Origin: CAVPXC01 sp963709505
Lineage (GTDB): Bacteria > Chloroflexota > Anaerolineae > JAAEKA01
Length of the DNA stretch: 64,000 bases
Direction of reading: 5' to 3'
Assembly (NCBI GenBank): GCA_963709505.1
Contig: CAVPXC010000026.1
Coordinates: 62,001-126,000, forward strand
Positions 19,478 through 29,752 of the stretch are shown here, piece by piece. Below the pieces are notes generated by a model, which did not search any database, was not told the origin of the DNA, and worked only from the letters and a program-made list of their open reading frames with translations. Numbering within the stretch: position 1 is the first letter of the stretch; each line of letters starts with the position of its first letter. A program made the translations under genes and the position numbers.

Positions 19478-22400
19478 TCAAGGCAAGAAAGCGATGCGCA
19501 ATGCAGGGTCGCCTAAAAGCCCAAATGTATCTAGCAAGTCATCGTAGTGCGGGCCGTTGTTCCATAGGAATTGTTTGCCAGCAATGGTCGCCTGGCCTAC
19601 GGATCGGACCCCATCGGTGAAGACCCCACGGTAGAAACCACGATGCAACCAGTCATGGCCGGTAGCCACGCCCAACCCGGTGGCGGCCCAGCCCGCCACG
19701 GAGCCGCCCTGTGGCCATTCAAGCATCTTGGCCTCGATACCGGTATACAGCGGGTCAGCAAAGTCGCCGCTCAGGCAGGCCATGTCCAGGACGATGGGCA
19801 GTCGGGTACCATTGGTCATCAAAGGGATATCGTTGCGGTACAGTTCAGTGGCCTGCAAGAGAGCTTCCTGTGCCCACTTAGTTTGGCTGGCATGGCCGAT
19901 ATAATTCAGGAAGAGGGTCCCGCCGTTGTTGATCGAGCCAATGATCGCCGTGGTCGTTGCCTCTGGCGTGCGGTAGCGGAAAGGCTCGCCGCCATCGTCA
20001 TTGGGATATGGGTCGTAAAAAACCCGATTCCTCGTGTACTGCGCGGGAATCGTAGCAATCACGCCCTCACTCAGCGCTTCGAAGTTGCCGGCTGGATCAG
20101 GGGTACCGGAGGAGGAGCGATAATTGTCAGCTACAAAGGTGAACGTTTGGCCCCAGGCGCCTGGGGGCGGCGCTGTCTCATAACTGATGATCTTGTTGAC
20201 CATGACCGTCGCCGATTCTGGGGTGTTGGCTGGGAGCCGGCCAATTGCCAGGTCGGGCAGACGATCATTGCCACTGACTGCGACGAAATCGTTGTCGACG
20301 GCAACCTCGCACACATAGGGGTCCATACACGCCATATAGGGAGGAATGAAGTTCGCGTTCATTGTCAGCCCAGTGAGCATGCGGTAGTCCCAGTGGCCAT
20401 CGCCCAAAAGCAGGACGTAGCCTGGCGCCGGAGACTGCCAGTTGTGATAGGCGTAGTCGACAAAAGTTCGAATGGTCCGCGGATCCAGCTGGCCAGTGCC
20501 GAACTCATCGTAGATATCCTGAACATCAATCACTGCAACGGTATAGCCTCGACTTCGCCGATGATTGGCCAGAGTCTGCGCTGCAGCCAAGAAGTCCCGA
20601 TGCGTTATCAATAGATAGTCGGCCCGGTTGGTTACGGCTTGCAAGGTAGATCCGACATCACGACTGAGCGGAGCGATGTTGCCGACTGCCTCCAGCGTGG
20701 TCAAAAGGAACGAACGCGGCCCGTTGACATTCTGACCAAACCGGGCTTGGTATCTCACGGTATTGGACTGTGAGACATTGCCAGCGAGAGGCATAAAGAC
20801 GCGCATGGGTTGGTCTGTAGGGAGGGCAGGTAGGGGGGCAATTGGCGGCGCTCCGGCAGGGCCGCTGCTGATCTGTACGTTTACCAGGCGAACCGGTGCC
20901 ACGGGGTTGGAAATATCATACGCCACTACGTTCTGGCCCTCAAAATCGCCGACTTGGAACTCGCGGCGTCCGCTTCCATCGATCTGGAAGGCCAGTCGGT
21001 CGCTCACGACTTTGGGGACCTGACGGTAGGTGATCTCGATCCAGTCGAGGTACGTCTGCTCCACCACGACGTTAGGCAAGCCTGGAACAACCAGGGTAAC
21101 GGCGTTCAGGCCGGCACGAAGAATGGAAGCCGGAAACTCGATCTGTCTCACCACTTCCGTCTTACCATCCCAGTCGACGTTGCCTAGAGTCTGTCCATTG
21201 AGTTCGACGCGCACGCGGTGATCAGGGTTGATCGTCGTCGAACTCGGTGGAACCGATCAGACGAATGCGCAATTGGGCGTTGTATCCGCTGGTCACGGGG
21301 TTGGACACAACGAGCGATAGGGTGCGACTGGGATAAAACAAGTTATCTAATTTCACCCAATACCAACGCGGGTAAGCCGGTGTGCCAGTCATCGGCACAT
21401 TGAGAAGAAAGGTAAAATCCTCTTCCGCGTGTACCTTAGCGGGCAGGAATGTGTCGGTCACAGCACCGGCAGGAGCAGCGTCAACTGACGCCATATGTAT
21501 TCCCTGGGTGTCGCCAATCGTGAGCCAGATCACGTCCGTATTGCTGTACGTGTCCGATTCGACGTTGGCATAGAACAGGAGCTGTTCCGTAGGCTCGAAG
21601 ATCGCATCGTTGTCACCAAGGAACTGAGTCGCCAACTGCTGGCGGTCTTTCCATACTTGCAACCGCAATGGGTCAGCAGATGCCAGCGGCGCCAGGACTG
21701 ATCCCTGCAAATCCGCTAAAGTCACCTTGTATAGATCGCTGAAACGCACCTGCGTTTTGAACCAAGGTCGTGAGGTATCACCCGGGAACACCTGAGGTGC
21801 GGCTGATGGCGCCAAACCCTCAGCCTGGCGAGGCGCCCGCCATTTGCGTGCCTGTTCGTAGTTGAGAAGCTGATCCCTTAGGATTGGGTCAAAAGTGTCC
21901 TCAGTTAGGACATCGGGTGTGGACGATGCAGCGGACGTCTCGAGCTGCCGGGAAGGATACCTCAACTCGAAGATACTGATAGACTTTGACTTGACCACGC
22001 GCCGGATTGAACTGGACTGGATGGATCGTCACACGAGCGATCCGCTGCTGGCGAACAAATGCCGTTTCGTCCACAGCTGCAACTTCGCCTGGCAGGAAGC
22101 TGTCCTGCGCATAAACATCGGTATCTAGCGCGAACTCCGCCTGGAGACCGGCCTCTGGAACGGTTTGGCCGGTCTGAGCATCGCGCTGAACCGTCCAGGA
22201 AGATGCAGGGAGAATGGTATACGTCCCGGGTAGTTCTTCCTCTTTGGCGTCCAAGACTCGTACGGTTACCTCGCCCTCGGATGGAACCCCGAGAGCCACG
22301 CCGATCTGTGGCAGTTCAGGGTTGCCAGGCAGCCCCGTAGAAGCATAACCGAGCAGCGTGACGCGGTCAAAGACGCGGCCATCCACTTCAACCTGGTCGA

Positions 22401-22572
22401 TAACTGGTTGAGGGATATCCAATTCAAACACGATGCTCGTAGCAGATGTTTCAATGATCCGTGGCCCAGTGGACTCGGCAGCGGTCGTCGCAGGACGAGC
22501 CAAGGTCATGGTGGACAACGAGATAGCAAGCAATGCGAAGATAACCGTTGAGTTGCGCGCCGGTCGAACCAT
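19478..22572 (-). CDS. PorU-like C25 (gingipain-family) cysteine peptidase, secreted, two frameshifts
   Basis: About 1,030 aa after repair of shifts near 21,960 and 21,230. Order: signal peptide (NSTVIFALLAISLSTMTLA), a C25 propeptide-like domain (GLPGNPELPQIGVALGVP), the PorU-type module (DLYKVTLADLQ ... EQLLFYANV ... DVIWLTIG), a galactose-binding-like sandwich and the C25 domain. Catalytic His is in LNYIGHASQTKW, Cys in LDMACLSGDF. The start at 22572 has AGGAG ten bases upstream; an earlier in-frame ATG (22617) lacks that support. Two C25 genes in tandem indicate duplication. Confidence 0.8.
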
Positions 22573-22743
22573 GTTTGAATATTCTCCTAAAATCTTACCA
22601 GACAGTGTTGCGTTCAAGGGCCTTCCAGGAAGAGCTCATGTGATGCATAGGCTCTCCTTGTTTCAAATGTTTCAGACGTTTCGCTCTTGACTAGGGTTCC
22701 AGGACGACTTCCCTCAGACCGTGGGTTCACAAGACAAAGAACA

Positions 22744-23253
22744 TCATTTCCAGGAAGCTTTGCGTATCTTCTGGCACGGGTTCAATGTGCTTCGCCTATC
22801 TGACCGGTACGCAACCATGGCTAGTAGCGGCAATACTGCAAGGGCACTGCCACAGGGGAAACCACCTGGCAGGCCGGGTGACTGAGAACCCGCCGTCGCT
22901 TGGGTGCGCTCCAAACGGGTGACTTGCCCTCCCAACTCGACTTCCTCCAGCTCGTACCAATAGCTCTGGTCGGCAATGACATTCGTGTCTGTGAAGACAT
23001 AGCTTCCGCCGCGCAGCGGATCAGGCGAGCCGGGGATTAGCTGCGAGTTCATTTTCGCCCAAGGGCCATTTTCGTTATCGGAGCGATAGATATTGAAACC
23101 CGCTGTGTTGACTTCAAACTCGGTAGACCAGCGGACGATGATTGGCCGTCCGGGTTGGCCTTCCTGTGCGGGTCCTGACGCCCAAACCATGCCCGTCCAA
23201 GTAAGCAGCAGCGCCAATGCGATGCCAATCGCGATACAACAACGTCCGATCAC
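22744..23253 (-). CDS. Small FnIII-domain protein with Cys-containing C-terminal sorting-type tail
   Basis: A 169-aa protein starting at GTG 23253, with AGGAG nine bases upstream. A signal peptide (IAIGIALALLLTWTGMVWA) precedes one FnIII-like domain (IVRWSTEFEVNTAGFNIYRS ... DQSYWYELEEVE). The C-terminus is tripartite: PGLPGGFPCG, a short hydrophobic segment (SALAVLPLLAMVAY) and a basic tail (RSDRR). Such motif/hydrophobic/basic tails are hallmarks of processed surface proteins. It is the first gene of the FnIII-C25-FnIII-C25 run. Confidence 0.75.
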   Translation of the reverse strand: MIGRCCIAIGIALALLLTWTGMVWASGPAQEGQPGRPIIVRWSTEFEVNTAGFNIYRSDNENGPWAKMNSQLIPGSPDPLRGGSYVFTDTNVIADQSYWYELEEVELGGQVTRLERTQATAGSQSPGLPGGFPCGSALAVLPLLAMVAYRSDRRSTLNPCQKIRKASWK

Positions 23254-23399
23254 AAGTCCCTTGCTCCTGAATTGAACTGTAGCCAACGGTGCTAACCTCG
23301 CAGTTATCGAAGCCATACCCTACCACAAGGCGCGCATTCTGACAAGTGTTGAAAGCTACAGTGATTAGCAGTAACTCAGAAAGGATCCAGCTTTCCGGA

Positions 23400-25061
23400 C
23401 TACGGCGGCGACTCTAGGCTCCAAAGGTTCCAGCCTGTGGACGTTTCTGACGGTGGCATAAACGCTTCTCGCCGCAGGCGATAGGGAAATCCCGGTAGTG
23501 ATCCAAGTTCCGTCACATCCGCTGGCATATCGCCAACTTGCGCTAGATACACGGGACGCCGCTGCTGGAGCGCGGTCGATAAAAGAGAAAACAAATCAGA
23601 CGGCGGTTGCTGTCCAGATAGAGATGGATGGATCGTTCCCACCGTTCGGCGATAGCTTTCCAAGGGCCACAAGTCGCGGCTGACCGGAATGATATCTGGA
23701 CGGCGCTGTAGGCCATAGCGAGCGTACCATAGCGAAAATGTCGCCCGGTCGCCTACGGTCACAATCAGCGCCTCTGGCTCAACGGTTTGCAAGACAGCGG
23801 CCACAAAATCCTCAGCTCCCCGGTCCTTGCTCAGGTCATATGCCGTCCAGTTTTTGGCCAGAGGCACAGCCAGCAGGGCTATGCCTACCAGCCCGGCGGT
23901 CAACGCTCCGCGTACAGTGATTCGTCTCAACCAGCCAATGAGCCACGCCATCCCCAAACCGATCCACAGGGCAATCATCACCCATCCCGGCAGCAACGTA
24001 AGCAGTGAGTCGGTGGTGTTGTAGCCGATGGCCCAAAGCAGCCCAAGTGCCAGACTAATAAGCATGCCGAGCGCGATGAATCGGTCGGCATGCCACAGCC
24101 AAGCTAGACCTGCCAGAGCCAACGCCACGCCCCAGGGCAAGAACTCTCGCCACAATAGGCCTGACCAAGCAAACAGCCGTCCAAGCGCCTCTGGCCAGCC
24201 CACGGCAAAGACGAATGGCCGATAGAGCTGTCCGGAGACAACCCACCAGAGGCTTGCTCCAGTTTGCGGGTTTCCCCAGTTGATCGGCGGGTTAGCCATC
24301 GCCGCCGCCGGTAGATACGCGTAAACGAGCAAACCCGTGCCGGTGGCAAGCGCAAAACACGCCAATGCTCGGATTCGCCCAGCAGGTCGGACTGGGCGTA
24401 TGAGCAAACAGGTAGCTACCAGGGGTGTCAGCCAGATACTGGTGAGATGATTGCCGACAGCTAGGCCGAAAGCGGCCCCGGCCATAGCGGCCCATCGTGT
24501 GATGCCACTGTATCGCCAGCGGACTAAGGCCCAAATCAACAGTGCGGCCAGACAAGCCTGCAAGGCATAGACCTCGGCAACGGTCGCCTGTCCCCAAAGC
24601 AGAGGCGAGAACGCCAATGCCAGCCCGGCGACAATGCCAGGCGCCATAAACAACAACGAGGACACGGCCGAAGAGCGGCGACTTGTGTCCAACTCTTCCG
24701 TGCCCTCGTCGCTCGGTTGTCCAAAAGTGCGATCAGCACTGCCCAGGTCGCCTGTCTGAACGACCAAACGCTGCACCGTGGCCGATGCCAGAGCCGCCGC
24801 CGCAGCTCCGCTAAGCATCGAGATCAGTGCTACCTGCCATGCAGGCGTGTGCCATGGCAGTCGGGTGAATAGACGTGCCAACAGTATGAATGTCGGGTAA
24901 CCGCTAGGATGCGGCACCCCTTTCACTAAGGCAGCTGCGATCAGGTCGCCGCCGTCGGCGCTGTCGTGCGCCCAAGTCAACCCGGGCGACGCTGTCCTCA
25001 AGTAGATGGCCAGCGCCACGACGAAGACAATAGCAGGTCCGAGCCAGAAACGCTGGCGCAC
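23400..25061 (-). CDS. DUF2723 polytopic membrane protein (putative glycosyltransferase)
   Basis: About 553 aa with roughly 11 membrane segments, starting at GTG 25061. The N-terminal PGLTWAHDSADGGDLI followed by HPSGYPTF is the signature of the DUF2723 (TMEM260/O-mannosyltransferase-like) family. A C-terminal soluble region of about 130 residues follows (VTVGDRATFSLWYARYG). Family members transfer sugars from lipid carriers to proteins; the neighbouring Thr/Pro-rich secreted proteins would be suitable acceptors, which is inference. Its start lies 10 nt past the stop of the preceding gene. Confidence 0.8.
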   Translation of the reverse strand: MRQRFWLGPAIVFVVALAIYLRTASPGLTWAHDSADGGDLIAAALVKGVPHPSGYPTFILLARLFTRLPWHTPAWQVALISMLSGAAAAALASATVQRLVVQTGDLGSADRTFGQPSDEGTEELDTSRRSSAVSSLLFMAPGIVAGLALAFSPLLWGQATVAEVYALQACLAALLIWALVRWRYSGITRWAAMAGAAFGLAVGNHLTSIWLTPLVATCLLIRPVRPAGRIRALACFALATGTGLLVYAYLPAAAMANPPINWGNPQTGASLWWVVSGQLYRPFVFAVGWPEALGRLFAWSGLLWREFLPWGVALALAGLAWLWHADRFIALGMLISLALGLLWAIGYNTTDSLLTLLPGWVMIALWIGLGMAWLIGWLRRITVRGALTAGLVGIALLAVPLAKNWTAYDLSKDRGAEDFVAAVLQTVEPEALIVTVGDRATFSLWYARYGLQRRPDIIPVSRDLWPLESYRRTVGTIHPSLSGQQPPSDLFSLLSTALQQRRPVYLAQVGDMPADVTELGSLPGFPYRLRREAFMPPSETSTGWNLWSLESPP

Positions 25062-25068
25062 GAGGCGG

Positions 25069-25884
25069 CTATTCCCCGGTCGGAGGCAGATAGACCGGCG
25101 GCAGTGCCCAGGTGAGTAGACCTGTGCTGGCCCGTTGATCCTGGGCAAAGAGCCAAGCCTGATCCTGAATGACACCGCCCAGCGGGAAGTCGGCAGGGAT
25201 CGTCAGAGAGATTTGTGCAGTCGCGCTGTCGCCGGGTAATAGGTCGCCGAATTCAACTATCAAACCCTCTTTTGCGAACGTGGCTTTGCCTTGACTGACC
25301 ACCGGCTTGCCACGCTGCAGTGTTGGATCAAGTGGATTACAGATCAGCACATCGCCAATCCTCTCATTCCCCAGGTTAGTTACCGCCAGGCGGAGTGTGA
25401 GGGTTTGACCAGGCACCACGAGCGCTTGATCGCTATTCACCTCGAACTCCAGTACTTGCGAGCGCACCGGTTCAAAACCAGGCGTGGGCACGGTCCAGCA
25501 AACGCCCGGCCCAATGGGAGTAGCGGTGATTCCCAGACGGGTAGGCGTCGCCGAAGCGGTTGGCGTGCCGGCGCCAGGTGTTGCGGTCGGCGTGATGGCG
25601 CCAGGTGTTGCGGTCGCTGCACCGGCGCCAGGTGTTTCGGTCGGAGGCTCGGCAGGAACAGGGGTGTCTGTGGGCTCGCTTGTCACTGGGGGCGGGGCGG
25701 TTGCAGGGGGCGGAATCGGCGTCAGGGTTGGCACGGTTTGGAGGTCAGGTACTTGCTGCGGCAAGGCCCAGACACTCGGCATTACGGAAAGCACGCCCAG
25801 AATGAGTACCCCAGCCACGACCCACGGGAGTATCCGCCGCGGTGAGTTCCGGCGAGACTCGAGCGATTTGTCTTTTGTCTTCAT
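25069..25884 (-). CDS. Secreted Thr/Pro-rich protein with DUF11-like domain
   Basis: A 271-aa protein with an N-terminal membrane or signal segment (ILPWVVAGVLILGVLSVM), a Pro/Thr-rich stalk of about 90 residues and a beta-sandwich resembling the DUF11/conserved-repeat domain (QTLTLRLAVTNLGNERIGDV). A GAGGAC ribosome binding site precedes ATG 25884. It is probably exposed at the cell surface. The 198 bases upstream contain no gene I can support. Confidence 0.72.
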   Translation of the reverse strand: MKTKDKSLESRRNSPRRILPWVVAGVLILGVLSVMPSVWALPQQVPDLQTVPTLTPIPPPATAPPPVTSEPTDTPVPAEPPTETPGAGAATATPGAITPTATPGAGTPTASATPTRLGITATPIGPGVCWTVPTPGFEPVRSQVLEFEVNSDQALVVPGQTLTLRLAVTNLGNERIGDVLICNPLDPTLQRGKPVVSQGKATFAKEGLIVEFGDLLPGDSATAQISLTIPADFPLGGVIQDQAWLFAQDQRASTGLLTWALPPVYLPPTGE

Positions 25885-26082
25885 GAACAGTCCTCTACGG
25901 GTTTTGGTAGCCCGACACGATGGTGGGACCTCACGGATGAGTTCCCAGGGACTCTGCTAGGCATTATGAAGCTAGCATTTTGCACTGCGCGGCGTCACCG
26001 AGACATGCCATGTGCAAATGCACTCGAGATTGTTTCTCCGTGTGGACTTGCGGACAGTCAAAGCTGATGCTGTGTTGCAAAC

Positions 26083-28371
26083 TCAAGGCAGCCACCAAGC
26101 GTGTTTGCTCTTGTCTGGAACCGAAATCGCCTCAGGGAACACTTCTTCAGTACCGCGCCGGTGATTGACGCTAAGCGGCATGAAAGTCACGCTCACAGGG
26201 ACCATAAAGCTGAATTGCTGGCTGTTGTTCTGAAGGTTCGTTTCCTCGGGCACCGGGTCTACAGTTACAAAGACATTATAGATCCCGGGACCCCGATTGG
26301 ACCAGGCCACGGATACAGGTGTGGGCAGCGTGACGTTTCGACGGGTCACGACTTGACTACCGATCAACGTGCCACCGTTCGTGGGGTCGCCATCCCAGAA
26401 CTTGACCGTTATCTGTTCCGCCGCCGTACCCACGCCGCCCAGGTTTTTCAGGTCAGCTTTGAGTACCACCGTAATGGTAGTGCCGGGCGCGACGCGCGGC
26501 AGTAGAGCCGGCACGGTCGTCAGGCCGCTTAGCGTTAGATCGGTTGAAGCCGGCACCACTAGCTGGGCCTCGCGAATGTTATTGCTGTTGCCACACGGCT
26601 CAATTATTTGATCGGGCTCATCGACGATCAACCGCACGGTGCGGCTACCTGCAATCGCAGTCTGCCAGTCGTAGGTCAACTCCTGCTTGTGACCCATCTC
26701 AAAGCGTTTCGCCAGGTTCGATACAGCCCAATTCGTGATCAGCGTCCCGTCGTCTAGCCTAATAACCGCTTGAAATGGACCGGTGGACGTGTTGCCAAGG
26801 TTACGAACGACAGCCTTCAGCCTAACCATGCTCGGATCACCGACAAACAGTGGCCCGAAGGGCGTTAGCTGCAGTGAGTACGCCTCCAAGTCCCGATAGT
26901 CCCGTTTCAGCGGAGCAACGAAGTTCGCAAAGTCCATTCCCAAAGGCTTGATGGCGTGCGTCTGGCTGTCATACAGCCCGCTATGGTTTATGCGGCCCTC
27001 GAACGCATCCACAGTCAGTGAAAACCAGAACCACTCTTGCAGCAAACGATTGCCGTCTTCAGGGTAGCCCAAGTTCGGATCGGCGAGCGCATTGAGAAAG
27101 CGATTGAAGCTGTTAAGCATGAAGGTACGAACACGCGGATAGTCGAAACCCACGTCGGCCGTCATCAGAATACCGAATTCAGTGTTGATCAATGGTTTGT
27201 TTCGTTGGCCATGATCAACCATCCATTGTCGAAAATCGCGTATCTGTTGAACGATCTGGTCAAGATCGTCGTGATCGTCAACACTAGTGACGATCCGGGC
27301 TCGCAAGGGATCATTGTCTTCGAACCGCCCGCCAGGCAAACTGGCGGTGGAAGGCGCACCAATGGCGTCTACTCGGACCCAAGTGCCGCTGGATGCCGCA
27401 TTCTTTCTGCCAGTGACTCTTACGTGGACATTGTGCCGGTCTTGCATGAGAATTCCCCCGTCCGGTAGATTCGTATAATGGCGGGAGATCGTGCCTGGAG
27501 TGGCAGCATAAAGATCGATTTCAGTCACTGGTGTAGCGGAGGCATCCAGAAAAATCTCGGCGATGCCACCGCTGGGTCCCGTGCGCAAATAGAGCGTCAC
27601 TTCGGTTCCGTGAAACGCAAACCAAGCTTTCGCACCCGTCGTACGACTCTCATGGACTGTCCCGCCGCTTGCTCCGGCATCAGTAGCCATCATCCAATCG
27701 GTGCCGTAATGCACCGTGTAACCGACCGCATTGGGGATGCCAGGAGGTATCTCGAAACCCCATTGATAGTGCATCTCATTCGCTATATAGGTGTGGATAT
27801 TCCAGATGTCAACAGGGAGGTCTGTGCCGTAGAGGCTGCGATAGGTGTTCCAGACTCTTTCCAGCCACGCGAGACGCAGGCGAGACACCTGCACAATGCC
27901 GCTGGTGATAAACTTTGCCGTGGGATCGATTGCGACAATGTTTGTGTAGACATTGTTGAAGTGCCGAGCATACGCTTCAGGTGAAACATTGTCCTGCCAA
28001 AGGACGTCAGCCTCATTACCAATGATCCAGTTAGCCCCCGGATTTGCTTGGACGATCTGGCGTAAGGTCTCACCGTTGGGGGAGTACCCGTCCTCCCAGA
28101 CGCAAATCAACTGGTAATAGCGCATACCGGCCGGCTGCGATGGGTTTGCATTCGTTTGCCAATGTAGGTATCTGCCAGCCGACAAGGGTGTGACGTTGTA
28201 GGAATCGATTGACTGATCCGTAAAGACAGTGACGCCAAAACGATCCGTAGGCGATGGATACAGACAGTTGGAGTCTTCAGGGCCAGCAGGCTGTGCATGC
28301 AGGGTTGTAGGCCATAGAAGGGTAGGCAAAACGACAATCAAAATCAAAAACAAACTCTTGAGTTTAGTCAT
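26083..28371 (-). CDS. Secreted glycoside hydrolase-like protein with nested CBM-like domain and CARDB repeats
   Basis: A 762-aa secreted protein; ATG 28371 follows GGAGG eight bases upstream. After a signal peptide comes a clan-A-type barrel, with the acid/base candidate in WIIGNEADVLW (about residue 120) and the nucleophile candidate in LINTEFGIL (about residue 400). A beta-sandwich of about 120 residues (ASGGTVHESR ... KNAASSGTWVRVDAI) interrupts the barrel; the shorter paralog at 28433 lacks it. Two CARDB-like domains close the protein (LKAVVRNLGN; LKADLKNLGGVG). Substrate unknown. It may cut or bind the cell's own matrix polysaccharide. Confidence 0.75.
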   Translation of the reverse strand: MTKLKSLFLILIVVLPTLLWPTTLHAQPAGPEDSNCLYPSPTDRFGVTVFTDQSIDSYNVTPLSAGRYLHWQTNANPSQPAGMRYYQLICVWEDGYSPNGETLRQIVQANPGANWIIGNEADVLWQDNVSPEAYARHFNNVYTNIVAIDPTAKFITSGIVQVSRLRLAWLERVWNTYRSLYGTDLPVDIWNIHTYIANEMHYQWGFEIPPGIPNAVGYTVHYGTDWMMATDAGASGGTVHESRTTGAKAWFAFHGTEVTLYLRTGPSGGIAEIFLDASATPVTEIDLYAATPGTISRHYTNLPDGGILMQDRHNVHVRVTGRKNAASSGTWVRVDAIGAPSTASLPGGRFEDNDPLRARIVTSVDDHDDLDQIVQQIRDFRQWMVDHGQRNKPLINTEFGILMTADVGFDYPRVRTFMLNSFNRFLNALADPNLGYPEDGNRLLQEWFWFSLTVDAFEGRINHSGLYDSQTHAIKPLGMDFANFVAPLKRDYRDLEAYSLQLTPFGPLFVGDPSMVRLKAVVRNLGNTSTGPFQAVIRLDDGTLITNWAVSNLAKRFEMGHKQELTYDWQTAIAGSRTVRLIVDEPDQIIEPCGNSNNIREAQLVVPASTDLTLSGLTTVPALLPRVAPGTTITVVLKADLKNLGGVGTAAEQITVKFWDGDPTNGGTLIGSQVVTRRNVTLPTPVSVAWSNRGPGIYNVFVTVDPVPEETNLQNNSQQFSFMVPVSVTFMPLSVNHRRGTEEVFPEAISVPDKSKHAWWLP

Positions 28372-28392
28372 AGCACGGTCCTCCAAAGGTAA

Positions 28393-28420
28393 ATACTAAT
28401 CGGTCTCAATCAGGTGACAA
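28393..28420 (-). promoter_or_regulatory. Candidate promoter for the secreted hydrolase-like gene
   Basis: Read on the minus strand: TTGTCA, a 16-bp spacer and TAGTAT. Predicted transcription starts about 15 nt before ATG 28371, just ahead of its GGAGG. Confidence 0.45.
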
Positions 28421-28432
28421 AGGCGTGCTTTG

Positions 28433-29752
28433 TCATGGCGAAGCATCAAGGCGATCCACATACTCTGCAAAGGCCTGGCCCAGAGGAGTCAATTCACCAG
28501 TCGTGGGATCCACGAGATTGCCAGTTGGATACATGGTATCGCTCAAGCTGTACCAAAGAAGTCGTTGCACCAGTCGATTGTCGTCGGCAGGATAGCCGAT
28601 CTCAGCATCACGTGCGTTCAGCAGCAGGTCAAAACTTCGTCGCATGTAGTCTGCAACCGTCTCGGGCGGGAAGCCGTATTCCTTGGGCATGAGAATGCCA
28701 TATTCTGTGATGATCAGCGGCTTGTCGCGCTGCCCATGGCGAACCATCCAACGGCGAAAATCGATTAGCTGTTGGCGCAGGAGATCCAGGTCGTCGTGGT
28801 CTTCAATTTCCCACAACATACCTTGCTGAACGTCGTCAAACCCCGGGGGGATCGACGCACCCCAGGAGTCTCGCTCTTCCCGCAGGATGAAGGCATGAAC
28901 ATTCCACACATCCACGGGTAAGGGCTCGCCGTACTGCTTCTCATAGGCCGCAAGAACCCTATCCAAGTAGTCGAGGCGCAAGGGTGTGACCTGAGAGACA
29001 CCCCCAATGGCCACTTGTGCACTGGGGTCAAGGGTCTTGATAAACACAACCAGTTCGTGATAGTGACGAGCGTAGTCTTCGGGCGACGTGTTATCCTGCC
29101 ACGGGACATCCGGTTCGTTGCCGATCAACCAAAGAGAACCGGGATTGGCCGCCAACGCTGCGGCGATCTCAGCGCGGTCGGGCAAGAAACCGGTTTCGTC
29201 CACGCGGACCATCTGGACAAACTCCAAACCATCCGACAATACCGGCTTGGCCTGGACTTGCCAATCGAGATACCAGCCCATGCCTAGGCGTTGAGCTAAC
29301 TCCTTACTGAATTGGAATTTCGTGACGTAGAGCGGCACACCAACGCCAAGACGGCGACGCAGATCGTCGGGTTCCTCCACCGGTTCAGTAGATGGCTTCA
29401 CCGGCGGCACCGAGATCGACTCAAGAGCAGGGCTGCTGGCTACTGCAGACGACTCTGACAATACAAGCGTACTCGTCAGCGACGCAGAAACAGTGACTGG
29501 ATTCGTGACTTCCGCATCCGGAACCGCCGTTGGGATGAGCGGATCGGCCGTGGCCAGGGACTTGATACTCTGAGTCGGCGATACGGATGCCGCAGCGGCC
29601 ATGTCTGAAGCACCAAGGGTCGAAACAGCCGGTACAGATTCCGGTCGTTCGGGGATTGGCGATGGGCTGCAAGCTGACAAAAGCACGATTGCAGCCAAGA
29701 TAGCCAAGCCGAGGTGGGTTAAGCCAAGGAATTGACGCATTGAGAAAATCAT
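28433..29752 (-). CDS. Lipoprotein glycoside hydrolase-like protein
   Basis: About 439 aa. The signal peptide ends in LLSAC, a clear lipobox, then a Ser/Thr/Pro linker of about 100 residues. The catalytic-like barrel carries LWLIGNEPDVPW and LIITEYGIL, equivalent to the two acidic motifs of the 26083 protein. It lacks the nested sandwich and the CARDB repeats, so it is the minimal form of the pair. ATG 29752 overlaps the stop of the upstream glycosyltransferase (ATGA), placing it last in a three-gene coupled operon. Confidence 0.75.
   Translation of the reverse strand: MIFSMRQFLGLTHLGLAILAAIVLLSACSPSPIPERPESVPAVSTLGASDMAAAASVSPTQSIKSLATADPLIPTAVPDAEVTNPVTVSASLTSTLVLSESSAVASSPALESISVPPVKPSTEPVEEPDDLRRRLGVGVPLYVTKFQFSKELAQRLGMGWYLDWQVQAKPVLSDGLEFVQMVRVDETGFLPDRAEIAAALAANPGSLWLIGNEPDVPWQDNTSPEDYARHYHELVVFIKTLDPSAQVAIGGVSQVTPLRLDYLDRVLAAYEKQYGEPLPVDVWNVHAFILREERDSWGASIPPGFDDVQQGMLWEIEDHDDLDLLRQQLIDFRRWMVRHGQRDKPLIITEYGILMPKEYGFPPETVADYMRRSFDLLLNARDAEIGYPADDNRLVQRLLWYSLSDTMYPTGNLVDPTTGELTPLGQAFAEYVDRLDASP

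Noticed and set aside
19571..20614. Long plus-strand open frame (347 aa)
   Set aside because: It lies opposite the C25 peptidase catalytic domain, whose frame has clear motifs; the plus frame shows no domain and arises from high GC.
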